DNA of 64,000 bases from NCBI RefSeq assembly GCF_039655865.1, contig NZ_JBBYXL010000001.1, positions 558,001-622,000 on the forward strand, in the 5' to 3' direction. A program made the position numbers and the translations under genes. The notes under the pieces were generated by a model that saw only the letters and a program-made list of their open reading frames with translations, searched no databases and had not been told where the DNA came from. Origin of the DNA: Prosthecobacter sp. SYSU 5D2 (GTDB lineage: Bacteria > Verrucomicrobiota > Verrucomicrobiia > Verrucomicrobiales > Verrucomicrobiaceae). Positions 43,689 to 51,975 of the stretch are shown here, piece by piece. Within the stretch, counting starts at the first letter, position 1. Every line of letters starts with the position of its first letter.

Positions 43689-45053
43689 ATGTCTGATAAG
43701 CGTCAATTCTTCGGCACCGACGGCGTCCGCGCGGTGGCCAACCGTCATCCCATGACCCCTGAGTTTGTCCTGCGCCTGGGACAGGCCGCCGCCGCCGTTC
43801 TCGGAAACCGGTCCGAAGGAGGCGAGCGCCCGCGCTGCATTATTGGCCGTGACACTCGCGCTTCGGGCGAGATGCTGGAGGCAGCGCTCATCGCTGGCTT
43901 GAACTCAGCCGGGGTGGACGTGGTGCTGGCAGGCATGGTCCCCACTCCCACCGTGGCCATGCTGTCGGCACAGACCGGGGCCAGCTTTGGTGTCGTCGTC
44001 AGTGCCTCGCACAACCCCTTTCAGGACAACGGCATCAAGTTTGTCCATGGCAATGGCCGCAAGCTCAATGATAAGACCGAGATCGCCATTGAGCAGATCG
44101 TGCTTGGCAACACCCAGGAAGCCGCCCGCCCGGAGGGGCGCAACATCGGCCGGGTAAGCCGCATGACCGATGCCGTGGAGCGCTACGTGGCCCACGCCGT
44201 GGCCAGCATGGGCGGCACCCGCCTGGATGGCATGCGTGTGGCCCTGGACAATGCCCACGGTGCCGCCGCCTACACCAGCGCCCTCGCCCTGGAGCAGCTC
44301 GGTGCGGATGTGCAGGTCTTTCACAGCGAGCCGGACGGATTCAATATCAATGAAGAGTGCGGCTGCACCCACAGCGAAGAATTGGAGCGCCTGGTGCGCC
44401 AGTCCCAGGCCCAGGCCGGCATTGCCCATGATGGTGATGCGGACCGCATCGCCCTTTGTGATGAGGAAGCCATTGCGCTTGATGGCGATGAACTGATGGC
44501 CATCGCGGCTGAGTCAATGCTGCGCAAGGGCACACTGAAGCAGAACACCCTGGCCGTCACCATCATGAGCAACTACGGTCTGGACGACCTCGTCTCCCGT
44601 CGGGGCGGCCGCGTGATCCGCACCAATGTTGGCGACCGCTACGTGCTGGAGGAGATGCATTCACGGGACCTCAACCTGGGTGGCGAGCAGAGCGGTCACA
44701 TCATCTTTGGCGACTGGGCCACCACCGGCGACGGACTCATCGCCGGTCTGCAGGTGCTCAAAATCATGAAGGAAACTGGCGAGCCGCTGAGCCAGCTCCG
44801 CAAGTGCCTGAAGAAGTTCCCCCAGGCCGCCCGTAACCTCCGCGTGCGTTCCAAGCCACCCATCACCGAGCTGGCAGATGCCCAGAAGATCATCAAGGAG
44901 ACCGAGAAGAAGCTCGGCGATTATGGCCGCGTGCTATTGCGCTACTCCGGCACCGAATCCCTGATCCGCCTGCTCATCGAAGGCCGCGATGTCGAATACC
45001 TGGAAGCCCAGGCCGACAAGATTGCCTCGGCAATCCTGGCCCAGATCGGTTAG
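43689..45053 (+). CDS. glmM: Phosphoglucosamine mutase
   Basis: 454 residues, full length. FFGTDGVRAVANRHPMTPEF at the N-terminus, the phosphoserine loop SASHNP (active Ser about 107), the Mg2+ loop DGDADRIALCD, the sugar loop GGEQSGHIIF and the phosphate loop LRYSGTESLIRLLIEG are all intact. It converts GlcN-6-P to GlcN-1-P for UDP-GlcNAc and peptidoglycan synthesis. In Firmicutes GlmM binds CdaA and restrains it, and the operon association here suggests the same. Confidence 0.96.
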   Translation: MSDKRQFFGTDGVRAVANRHPMTPEFVLRLGQAAAAVLGNRSEGGERPRCIIGRDTRASGEMLEAALIAGLNSAGVDVVLAGMVPTPTVAMLSAQTGASFGVVVSASHNPFQDNGIKFVHGNGRKLNDKTEIAIEQIVLGNTQEAARPEGRNIGRVSRMTDAVERYVAHAVASMGGTRLDGMRVALDNAHGAAAYTSALALEQLGADVQVFHSEPDGFNINEECGCTHSEELERLVRQSQAQAGIAHDGDADRIALCDEEAIALDGDELMAIAAESMLRKGTLKQNTLAVTIMSNYGLDDLVSRRGGRVIRTNVGDRYVLEEMHSRDLNLGGEQSGHIIFGDWATTGDGLIAGLQVLKIMKETGEPLSQLRKCLKKFPQAARNLRVRSKPPITELADAQKIIKETEKKLGDYGRVLLRYSGTESLIRLLIEGRDVEYLEAQADKIASAILAQIG

Positions 45054-45063
45054 TGAGTATACG

Positions 45064-45093
45064 AAGCGGGGGCCGTTTACACGACCCCCGCTT
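45064..45093. terminator. Hairpin terminator between convergent glmM and cysI
   Basis: A 13-bp stem with one mismatch (AAGCGGGGGCCGT against ACGACCCCCGCTT) and loop TTAC, followed by TTTAAGTTT, 11 bp after the glmM stop. It sits between convergent genes and could work in both directions. Confidence 0.75.
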
Positions 45094-45118
45094 TAAGTTT
45101 ATACAGAACTGAACCGGC

Positions 45119-46843
45119 CTAGCTTTGCAGCGCCAGTGCTTCGGGCTTGATGTTCTTGTGGAAATCGGGGCCCTGGACGGTGGCGGCGACGTAACCGGCG
45201 CGGATGACGAAGTCACCGAAGTGCTCTCCATCCTGACGCTCCTTGGCATAATGCTCGAGGATAGGATCCAGGAGAGGCTTGATGTCTTTGGAAGGCACGT
45301 CCTTGCGGAAGAGCTTGCTCAGGCGCTGGCCAGCGTGGCCGCCGCCGAGATAGACGTTGTAGCGGTCCGGGCCGAAGCCGACGAAGCCGATCTCGGAGAT
45401 GAAGGGTCGGCCACAGCCGTTAGGGCAGCCGGTCATGCGCATGGTGATGGAATCGTGACGCAGGCCGACTTCCTCGAGCTTCTCTTCAAGCTGGGTGACG
45501 ATAGTGGGCAGGAAACGCTCGGCTTCGGCCAGGGCCAGGGCGCAGGTCGGCAGGGCGACGCAGGCGATGGTGGCCAAGCGCAGGGCGCTTTGTTCATGGC
45601 TTTTGGCCATGCCATACTTCTCCAGGAGGGCCTCGATCTGGGAACGCTTGGCCGGGGAGACCTTGGCGATCATGAGGTTCTGGTTCGCAGTGAGGCGGAA
45701 GTCACCGTCATGGATCTTGGCGATCTCACGCAGGCCGGTGCGCATGGGGTATCCTTCGGTATCGAGGACGCGGCCGCCTTCGACAAAGAGGGTATAGTGG
45801 GAATCCCCGGTCTCATCTTCCACCCAGCCGAAGCGGTCGCCGTTATCGGCGAACTTATACGGGCGGGCAGGCTCAAGGTTATACCCGAGGTATTCGTTGA
45901 GCTTGTTGAGGATCCATTCCGGGCCGTAGTCATCCACGGTGTATTTGAAGCGGGAATGCTTGCGGTCGGTGCGGTCGCCGAAGTCACGCTGCACGAGCAC
46001 GACCTTTTCGGCCACGTCCACGACCTGCTCCTTGGTGCAATAACCGATGACATCGGCGATGCGGGGATAGGTGGCTTCATTGCCGTGGGTGGAGCCCATG
46101 CCACCGCCCACGGCGACGTTATAGCCCACCAGCTTGCCGTCCTCGACAATGGCGATGAAGGAAAGGCAGTTGGCGAAGATATCCACGTCGTTGCTCGGTG
46201 GCACGGCGATGGTGATCTTGAACTTACGCGGCAGGTAGGTCTTGCCGTAGATGGGCTCCTGCTCCTCCTCGCTGGACTGCACCTTTTCACCATCCAGCCA
46301 GATTTCGTGATAGGCACGGGTGGCCGGAGTCAGGTGGGCGGAGATGTCCTTGGCGGCCTGGAGCACATCGGCGTGCACGCTGGACAGGTAAGGGTTCGGA
46401 TTGCACATGACGTTGCGGTTCACGTCACCGCAGGCGGCGATGGTGTCCATGGCGGCGTCATTGATCTCCTTGATCGTGCGCTTGAGGTTGGTCTTGATGA
46501 TGCCGTGAAGCTGGAAGGCCTGGCGGGTGGTCAGCTTGATGGTGCCGTTGGCGTAGGTATCCGCCAGGTGGTCCGTCTGCAGCCATTGCTCCGAGGTGGC
46601 GACGCCACCAGGAACGCGGATGCGCAGCATGAAGGAGAAGGCCTTTTCCAGGCGGTGCTTGCGGCGGTCCGGACGGAGGTCGCGGTCGTCCTGCTGGTAG
46701 CTGCCGTGGAATTTGATCAACTGCTGGTCGTCTTCGGACAGGGAGCCGGTGGAAAGATCGGCGAGACCTTCGGCGATGGTGCCGCGCAGGTAATTCGACC
46801 GGGTCTTGATGCCTTCATTGGCAGAGAGTTGCTTTTCGCTCAT
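45119..46843 (-). CDS. cysI: Assimilatory sulfite reductase hemoprotein (beta) subunit
   Basis: 574 residues. LRIRVPGGVATSEQW and LTTRQAFQLHGI (siroheme arginines), GDVNRNVMCNPNP, and the cysteine ligands of the 4Fe-4S/siroheme centre ACVALPTC and TGCPNGCGRP are all present. FIGFVG-like ISEIGFVGFGPDRYNVYLGG completes the signature. It reduces sulfite to sulfide by six electrons with CysJ as electron donor. Lies 36 bp after cysJ. The Cys spacing supports sulfite rather than nitrite reductase, backed by the CysJ partner. Confidence 0.92.
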   Translation of the reverse strand: MSEKQLSANEGIKTRSNYLRGTIAEGLADLSTGSLSEDDQQLIKFHGSYQQDDRDLRPDRRKHRLEKAFSFMLRIRVPGGVATSEQWLQTDHLADTYANGTIKLTTRQAFQLHGIIKTNLKRTIKEINDAAMDTIAACGDVNRNVMCNPNPYLSSVHADVLQAAKDISAHLTPATRAYHEIWLDGEKVQSSEEEQEPIYGKTYLPRKFKITIAVPPSNDVDIFANCLSFIAIVEDGKLVGYNVAVGGGMGSTHGNEATYPRIADVIGYCTKEQVVDVAEKVVLVQRDFGDRTDRKHSRFKYTVDDYGPEWILNKLNEYLGYNLEPARPYKFADNGDRFGWVEDETGDSHYTLFVEGGRVLDTEGYPMRTGLREIAKIHDGDFRLTANQNLMIAKVSPAKRSQIEALLEKYGMAKSHEQSALRLATIACVALPTCALALAEAERFLPTIVTQLEEKLEEVGLRHDSITMRMTGCPNGCGRPFISEIGFVGFGPDRYNVYLGGGHAGQRLSKLFRKDVPSKDIKPLLDPILEHYAKERQDGEHFGDFVIRAGYVAATVQGPDFHKNIKPEALALQS

Positions 46844-46879
46844 GGGGGTAAAGGGGGTGGGATTTGAGCTCCTTGGAAT

Positions 46880-48652
46880 TTAATATACGTCCCGCTGGTA
46901 GCGGCGGGCTTTTTTGAGGTCCTCAATGTAGGACTCGGCGGCTTCGCGTGATTTGCCGCCCTGTTTTTCGACCACGGTGAGGAGGGCTTCGTTCACATCG
47001 TGGGCCATGCGGGTGGCATCGCCGCAGACGTAGAAGTGGGCACCTTCCTCCAGCCAGGCATACAGCTCCTTGGCACGCTCGAGCATGCGCTGCTGCACGT
47101 AGATCTTCTCGGGCTGGTCACGGGAGAAGGCGACGTCCAGTTTGGTCAGCGTTTTGCTGGCCAGATGGTCCTGCCATTCCGTCTGGTAAAGGAAGTCGAA
47201 CATGTAGCGCTGGTCGCCAAAGAAGAGCCAGGATTTGCCTTTCTGCTCCAGGGCGGCGCGATGCTCCACAAAGGCGCGGAAGGGAGCCACACCGGTGCCT
47301 GGGCCGACCATGATGATGGGGGTATCCCCGGACTCTGGCAGGCGGAAGTTTTTGTTCTGGTTGGTATAAACCGGGACTTTGTCCCCCGCTTTGACGAGGT
47401 CGGCCAGGTAGGTGGAGGTGACGCCTTTGCGGTGACGGCCAAAGGTTTCATACCGCACGGAGGCGATGGTGAGGTGGACTTCATCCGGATGCGCCAGCGG
47501 GCTGGAGGCAATGGAATAAAGGCGCGGCGGCAGGGGGCGCAGGATGGAGATGAGGGCTTCCGGGGACAGGCCCTTGGGGGCGAAGTCTTCCAGGGCGTCC
47601 ACGATCCAGCGGCCATGGAGGTAGTCCTTGAGCTTTTCCTTGGCGGGTTCCGCCAAAAGGGTGGCCAGTTTTTTGGATTTGGTGACTTCCTGGAGCTTGG
47701 CCAGCACCGGGCGGGAAAGCGCGGTGATGTCCAGGTTTTCCTGGAGGGCATAGTTAAGCGCCTTGGGGCCGACATCGGGCACCTGCACGGTTTCAGAGCC
47801 GGTCAGCTTGGCAGCCTTCATGAGGTCTTCGACCACATCCGGGGCATTGATGGGGATGACGCCGAGGGAATCGCCCGGCTCATAGGTGAGGCCGGAGCCT
47901 TCCAGGGAGAGTTCGTAGTGCCAGGTTTCCTTGGCGGTGCCTTTGCCATTCAGCAGCACGCGCTCCTTCAGCTCGGCAGCGAAGGGATTGGCCTTGTCAT
48001 ATTCGGTGGCGACTGGAAGGGCAAAACCGGTGAAGACCGGGGCGGGGGCGACGGCTGCCACGGCGGGGCCAAAGGCAGTCAATGCTCCGTCCAGCCAGGC
48101 ACGGTGGGGTTTTTCATACTGCAGGTCGCAGTCCACACGGGGGTGAATGCGCTGGGCCCCGAAGGATTCCAGGCGGGCATCGAAGTCCTTGCCCATCTGG
48201 CAAAACTTTTCATACGAGGTGTCGCCGAGGGAGCAGACGGAGAAACGCAGCTTGGGCAGGCTGAGCGTTTCGGTCATGAAGGCCTTGTAGAAAGCGGTGG
48301 CGGTTTCTGGTGGCTCGCCGTCGCCCCAGGTGCTGATGATGACCAGGAGGTTTTCCACCTTGGCGAGATCCGCAGGCTGGATGTCCGCCATGTTTTTGAC
48401 GGTCGGGGCGAAGCCGCGCTTCTTGGCTTCCTTCGCGGAGAGGTCGGCCAGCTTTTCCGAATTCCCGGACTCGGACCCGTAAAGGATGGTGAGCTTCAAG
48501 GCGGCAGCCGCTGGGACGACGACGGCGGGCGCTGCGTCCCCTGCGGACAGATAACCGGCGAGCCAGAAGCGCTGGGCAGGTGAGAAACTCGCGATGAGGC
48601 CATCCAGGGCCCGGCGGAGGTCAGGTGAAAAGGGGGAGTGCTCAGGAAGCAT
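46880..48652 (-). CDS. cysJ: Assimilatory sulfite reductase flavoprotein (alpha) subunit
   Basis: 590 residues from ATG 48652; a TTG 42 bp upstream is in frame but less likely. Flavodoxin domain: LTILYGSESGNSEKLADL and STWGDGEPPETA bind FMN. FAD domain: RLYSIASSPLAHPDEVHLT. NADPH domain: VGPGTGVAPFRAFVEHR, then WLFFGDQRYMFDFLYQTEWQ and the end YQRDVY. Electrons pass NADPH to FAD to FMN to CysI. Its promoter should lie in the 723-bp region upstream. Confidence 0.92.
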   Translation of the reverse strand: MLPEHSPFSPDLRRALDGLIASFSPAQRFWLAGYLSAGDAAPAVVVPAAAALKLTILYGSESGNSEKLADLSAKEAKKRGFAPTVKNMADIQPADLAKVENLLVIISTWGDGEPPETATAFYKAFMTETLSLPKLRFSVCSLGDTSYEKFCQMGKDFDARLESFGAQRIHPRVDCDLQYEKPHRAWLDGALTAFGPAVAAVAPAPVFTGFALPVATEYDKANPFAAELKERVLLNGKGTAKETWHYELSLEGSGLTYEPGDSLGVIPINAPDVVEDLMKAAKLTGSETVQVPDVGPKALNYALQENLDITALSRPVLAKLQEVTKSKKLATLLAEPAKEKLKDYLHGRWIVDALEDFAPKGLSPEALISILRPLPPRLYSIASSPLAHPDEVHLTIASVRYETFGRHRKGVTSTYLADLVKAGDKVPVYTNQNKNFRLPESGDTPIIMVGPGTGVAPFRAFVEHRAALEQKGKSWLFFGDQRYMFDFLYQTEWQDHLASKTLTKLDVAFSRDQPEKIYVQQRMLERAKELYAWLEEGAHFYVCGDATRMAHDVNEALLTVVEKQGGKSREAAESYIEDLKKARRYQRDVY

Positions 48653-48898
48653 TTCGGGAGTATTTCGCAGGAGGGTGGGACTGAAAACCGTCAAGCCGGG
48701 GCGTGGCGGGCGTCTAAATTAGCCAAAATCGGGCTGTCGTCGAGTATTCGTGTGAAATGAGAGGTGGTTAGGGGTGGAAAAAAGGCCGAAAGGGACGGTA
48801 AACGGGATTCATGAGGGCAAGATGCCGGGTCCATGCAAGGCGGACAGATGCAGAAGGGTGGAATTTGGCAGGATACAGGTGGGGATGAGATTGGAATT

Positions 48899-49035
48899 GG
48901 GCGGGCATGGCGCACTCAGGGGCAGGTTGATGGTGCCCGTATGTCACCAACTTTGTCGAAAGCGGCGCTGCCGAGGCAATGACTTGCGTCTTGCCTCTCT
49001 GCGCCGCAGTCCGTGACGCTTTGCGACTGCGATGG
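48899..49035. repeat. Dispersed intergenic repeat, copy A
   Basis: The first 24 bp (48899-48922) match 51292-51315 at 22 positions. A GAGGCAA...TTGCCTC stem (48973-48997) and a conserved stretch around GTGACGCTTTGCG also recur in copy B. The middle is diverged. Length about 135 bp, non-coding, flanked here by cysJ and the NERD gene. Confidence 0.65.
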
Positions 49036-49055
49036 CCGGGTGAGTGAACGGCAGC

Positions 49056-49116
49056 CCTTAAATTCATTTGGCGCGTTAAAGTATTTTAACACAGCTCTTT
49101 AAATGCATTTGGAGCG
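49056..49116. repeat. Imperfect 20-bp direct repeat pair
   Basis: CCTTAAATTCATTTGGCGCG (49056-49075) and CTTTAAATGCATTTGGAGCG (49097-49116) match at 17 of 20 positions, 41 bp apart, about four helical turns. Both lie upstream of cysJ. The spacing suits a regulator bound on one face of DNA, or it may be part of the repeat element. Confidence 0.5.
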
Positions 49117-49234
49117 GTTGGTGAATTTATAAACGCCCGAAAGGCCGGATCTGAGCCTTCAGCGCCACACGGCACCCGCTTTAGACCTGTCTTACGGCAC
49201 GACCTACCTCAGCCGTCACGCATCTACTCAAACA

Positions 49235-49268
49235 TACGTCAAATCTGACGTACGTTGATTCTGACGTA
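49235..49268. promoter_or_regulatory. Cluster of TACGTCA/TGACGTA motifs
   Basis: TACGTCA-AATC-TGACGTA is a perfect 7-bp inverted repeat (49235-49252), and a third TGACGTA lies at 49262-49268. Possible operator; about 590 bp upstream of cysJ and 110 bp past the end of the NERD gene. Confidence 0.35.
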
Positions 49269-49311
49269 TATCGCATAGCACCGTGTGCCTGGCTGCAAGG
49301 CTCCCACGTCC

Positions 49312-49352
49312 TGTTTCCATTCCGATCGCCATACCCGCGCGGAATGGAAACA
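49312..49352. repeat. 13-bp perfect inverted repeat after the NERD gene
   Basis: TGTTTCCATTCCG (49312-49324) and CGGAATGGAAACA (49340-49352) pair perfectly around a 15-nt loop, 23 bp downstream of the NERD stop. The loop is long and no T-run follows, so it is at best a poor terminator; it could instead be a repeat or a binding site. Confidence 0.6.
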
Positions 49353-49375
49353 AGGCGGTTATCCTGCGAGGCTCC

Positions 49376-50281
49376 TCATCCCAAGGCCGCATAATCAAGG
49401 TCTGAGCACTGTTTGCGCAGATGCCGCATCACCGCGTCCGTCTCTGCTTCTGTCATCTGGCGAGGGAAGCGCTGGGTGATGAAGCCTGCCAGGCGTGTGT
49501 AGCTTTCCACCAAAACTGGGGCCTTGGGCGGACCGCCAGTGACAAACCAGCCCGGAAAGGTCAGAGCCGGGTGCACCTTCGTGTCCACATTCAGGTGCTT
49601 CTTCAGGTCCTTGCGCAGCCATTCAGCAGTTCGCTCAGCTTGTTCCAGTTCGCGGGTGCTAGTTCTCCGAGGCCAGCAGAGCATCTCTCCATTGTAGGTC
49701 ACCTTGTGGCCATCCTTGGTGTCCTTTGGCTTCCGGTGGGTCTTGGTCTCCACCACGACCACGACTCCGTTACCAACGACGACGTGATCCAGGTTAAATG
49801 GCCCGCCGCCGCCGATGCAAGGCACGTCGTGGAACACCTCATAGCCCTTCTGCTTCAGACACTCCAATTGATCCGCAACGGCCCGCTCGCCAAACCAACC
49901 CAGCCGGTGATTAATGATCCCGTCCATGAACTTGTACATCCACCGTAAAGCCAGGCCAAGACTTAGCAACATTGGAACGACCGCCCAGACCAGCCACCAC
50001 ACAGACCCCTTTGGAATGATGCTGTTTGTCAGCTTCACGCTCAAAACAAAGACCGCCAGAGGAACCATCGTCATCACGGCTAGACGCCATGCGAATCCTT
50101 CGAAGGAACCCTCCATTTTCAGCCTCAAATGCTCCCCTGGTTGACGCCTCAACCGGATGTCTTCCCCCAACGGATGTTTGGTACGCCGCCTCCTCAGCCG
50201 CCAGGAAAAAGAGCCCAAAAAGAGGGCGATGACCACAACGAAATAGATGAGCCACCAAAAGCTCTGCCAGGGAATTTGCAT
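49376..50281 (-). CDS. NERD domain protein with two membrane segments
   Basis: 301 residues from ATG 50281; an upstream TTG (50314) is in frame. A first membrane helix (SFWWLIYFVVVIALFLGSF) and a second hydrophobic stretch near 65-110 are followed by a nuclease-related domain: GERAVADQLECL, YEVFHDVP, NLDHVVVGNGVVVVVETKTH. The E-x-K triad resembles the restriction-endonuclease-like fold. NERD proteins occur in plasmids, defence islands and stress loci; their nuclease activity is mostly untested. It stands in a gene-poor accessory stretch. Confidence 0.85.
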   Translation of the reverse strand: MQIPWQSFWWLIYFVVVIALFLGSFSWRLRRRRTKHPLGEDIRLRRQPGEHLRLKMEGSFEGFAWRLAVMTMVPLAVFVLSVKLTNSIIPKGSVWWLVWAVVPMLLSLGLALRWMYKFMDGIINHRLGWFGERAVADQLECLKQKGYEVFHDVPCIGGGGPFNLDHVVVGNGVVVVVETKTHRKPKDTKDGHKVTYNGEMLCWPRRTSTRELEQAERTAEWLRKDLKKHLNVDTKVHPALTFPGWFVTGGPPKAPVLVESYTRLAGFITQRFPRQMTEAETDAVMRHLRKQCSDLDYAALG

Positions 50282-50415
50282 TTTTTCTCTTGGCAAAAAG
50301 ACCCAGCTAATCAAGTAATTTTACATTAAGATTAATGCTGCAAATTTTCCTCCGCTTCAACGACCGTTTCATTGCGCCCGCCTGTGGATGACGCGCCATG
50401 ATTGACACCCGCTAC

Positions 50416-51021
50416 TTACAAGGCTCTCTTCAGCGAACAGCGTGTCATACGCCTTATGGTACGAACACAGAGTTTGAGCAACCAGATGGTCGTGACCAAT
50501 ACCATCACGAAGAAAAGCCAGCGGCTGGGATAGATACGTTTATGAGCCAGTTTGGCAGGATTTTGAAACCAGGCATGGATCAGCCCTTCTTCATCCTTTC
50601 CCTTTTGGACAGAGGCACTGAAGTAATCTCCTTCATGGATATGGTGGAACCGCCACCACTTCTCCTGCCCGGCATACTTGACCGGTAGGGTGACCTCCTG
50701 CTCATGCCCATGCAATACCACGCTGCCCACCTCCGAATAGGCGTCCAGGCGTGGACTGTGCGCCTCACTATTTTTTGTGATCCTTCGGAGGAGGCCGATG
50801 CTTTCCGCAATCTCGGCGTCCGACTGGAATAAGTAGATTTTGAAATTTGAATAGAAAAGCCTTCGGTCCACTTCCACCCATTCGATTTTGGTAACGCCAA
50901 GCTCCGCTACCGACGCACTTCCATTCACAACGTCCCAGGGATGAAACTCCTCATGAAACTCCGCCTGAGTCTGGGTGCAGGCAAGGCTGAACATGGCCAT
51001 CAGGGTGGAGATATAGCGCAT
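50416..51021 (-). CDS. Unknown secreted protein with C-terminal membrane anchor
   Basis: 201 residues from ATG 51021, giving a signal peptide (MRYISTLMAMFSLACTQTQA); the 14 extra residues of the longer frame would spoil it. The domain between has LHGHEQEVTLPVKYAGQEKW and FHHIHEGDYFSASV. A C-terminal transmembrane helix (RWLFFVMVLVTTIWLLKLC) ends in a strongly basic tail, so the bulk faces the periplasm. No family recognised. Confidence 0.5.
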   Translation of the reverse strand: MRYISTLMAMFSLACTQTQAEFHEEFHPWDVVNGSASVAELGVTKIEWVEVDRRLFYSNFKIYLFQSDAEIAESIGLLRRITKNSEAHSPRLDAYSEVGSVVLHGHEQEVTLPVKYAGQEKWWRFHHIHEGDYFSASVQKGKDEEGLIHAWFQNPAKLAHKRIYPSRWLFFVMVLVTTIWLLKLCVRTIRRMTRCSLKRAL

Positions 51022-51225
51022 ATAGGAGTGATGAAGCAGAGACTGTTGAGGCCCGGCATTCAAGAGTCATCCAACGATTTAGCCGACCCGACGAAATACC
51101 CCGTTTCTATTCTGCTTGGGTTTAGGGGAACAAAATGAAAACGAGAAATCGGGCTTCCTTTTACCGGTCAGCGGCACCGTCGAGGTTTCCAAGGTCCACA
51201 GGAGGCGGAGGGCTTGGAAGAAGGT

Positions 51226-51278
51226 GCAAATTGCTGGTGGCGTAAATAAAGCGGGCGGTGATGGGCTCGGTCGGGGGG
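51226..51278. pseudogene. Degenerate copy of the 3' end of the metal-accessory gene
   Basis: This stretch aligns with about 51548-51600, inside the Cys-rich gene, with one or two small gaps and roughly 80% identity by eye. The shared core is GCGGGCGGTGATGGGCT. In translation the fragment reads EPITARFIYATSN against KPITARMAYDTSN in the gene. It ends before the cysteine codons. Confidence 0.5.
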
Positions 51279-51291
51279 CGATCTGGGAACC

Positions 51292-51425
51292 GGGCGGGCA
51301 TGGCCCACTTAGGGGAGTTTGGTGGGGGAGGAGGTCGGGGGCTTCGGCGGGAGCGGTGTCGTCGAGGCAAGGTTGCCCTTGCCTCTTTTCCACCGCACTC
51401 CATGACGCTTCGCGGCTGCGGGGAT
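51292..51425. repeat. Dispersed intergenic repeat, copy B
   Basis: Counterpart of copy A 2.4 kb away. It contains a 9-bp stem GAGGCAAGG/CCTTGCCTC with loop TTGC (51364-51385), where copy A keeps a 7-bp stem with a longer loop. It ends with CATGACGCTTCGCGGCTGCG, close to the end of copy A. Confidence 0.65.
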
Positions 51426-51471
51426 GCACACTGACCGGCTAAAGCCGGAACTACAATACGTTGACGGGGAG

Positions 51472-51488
51472 GGGACTTGGCAAGTCCC
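51472..51488. terminator. Small hairpin after the Cys-rich gene
   Basis: GGGACTT-GGC-AAGTCCC, a 7-bp perfect stem 14 bp past the stop of the minus-strand gene. There is no T-run after it in that direction, so it may be a weak terminator of the efflux operon or part of the repeat array. Confidence 0.35.
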
Positions 51489-51502
51489 GCTCCTTGTTCA
51501 GA

Positions 51503-51928
51503 TCAGTCTTTGCACTGGCAGAGCCATTCGGCTTTGTTGCAGCCGGAGCAGTTGCTGGTGTCGTAGGCCATGCGGGCGGTGATGGGCTTGGAATCGGGGG
51601 TGGGGCGGTATTGGAGGATGAGCCACTGGCCTTCGGCGATGACGGGGAGGGTGAAGCCTTTTTTATCCTTTTCGACGGTGATGCGGGTGGGCTTGTCGCG
51701 GTCGCCGGTGCTGGCGGTGAGCTCCTGTTTGTCCAGGGAGACGGGTTTCATGTCCTTGTCGAGGAGGGCGATGTGGAACTGGCCTTTTTTAACGGTGACC
51801 TCGCCGTGCATGGTTTCGTCTTTGCTGAATTCGACGATGCGGCCGCCGTTGGGGCCGAGTTCGACGCCTTCATGGGCGAAGGTGAAGGCGGTGATGAGGC
51901 TGAGGAGGGCGATGAGTCTGGTTTTCAT
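51503..51928 (-). CDS. Secreted Cys-rich protein of the metal efflux cluster
   Basis: 141 residues with a signal peptide (MKTRLIALLSLITAFTFA) and mature start HEGVELGPNGGRIVEF. The body resembles small beta-rich periplasmic proteins found beside CusA/CzcA systems. The C-terminus NCSGCNKAEWLCQCKD has four cysteines as C-x2-C and C-x-C, a likely metal site. Last gene in the efflux cluster, 48 bp after the RND pump. Likely periplasmic metal binding or metal delivery; inferred. Confidence 0.65.
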   Translation of the reverse strand: MKTRLIALLSLITAFTFAHEGVELGPNGGRIVEFSKDETMHGEVTVKKGQFHIALLDKDMKPVSLDKQELTASTGDRDKPTRITVEKDKKGFTLPVIAEGQWLILQYRPTPDSKPITARMAYDTSNCSGCNKAEWLCQCKD

Positions 51929-51975
51929 GGTGGGATGCTATTCTATTGGGCTGGGTGTGTTTGTGTGGTTTCTTT

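Larger units (their letters stand above)
48653..49375. other. Long intergenic region upstream of cysJ with repeats
   Basis: 723 bp without a credible gene. It holds copy A of a dispersed repeat (48899-49035), an imperfect 20-bp direct repeat, a cluster of TACGTCA/TGACGTA motifs and a 13-bp inverted repeat near the NERD gene. Frames of 60-99 codons here run through the repeats and have no domain content. The cysJI promoter is probably among these elements. Confidence 0.6.
51022..51502. other. Intergenic region with repeat copy B
   Basis: 481 bp with no credible gene. Frames here are low-complexity (Pro/Arg-rich) and run through repeats. It holds a degenerate copy of the end of the next gene (about 51226-51278), dispersed repeat B, and small hairpins at 51435-51448 and 51472-51488. 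Confidence 0.6.

Noticed and set aside
45125-46867. 580-codon plus-strand open frame
   Set aside because: Antisense to cysI over its whole length; Val/Gly/Asp-rich translation mirrors cysI codon use.
47000-48583. 527-codon plus-strand open frame
   Set aside because: Antisense to cysJ; low-complexity Gly/Val-rich, no recognisable domain.
48768-49067. 99-codon minus-strand frame upstream of cysJ
   Set aside because: Covers repeat copy A; no conserved domain or ribosome binding site.
51161-51403. 80-codon minus-strand frame MECGGKEARATL...
   Set aside because: Runs through dispersed repeat B and the degenerate gene fragment; Pro/Arg-rich, with no start signal. Treated as repeat DNA.
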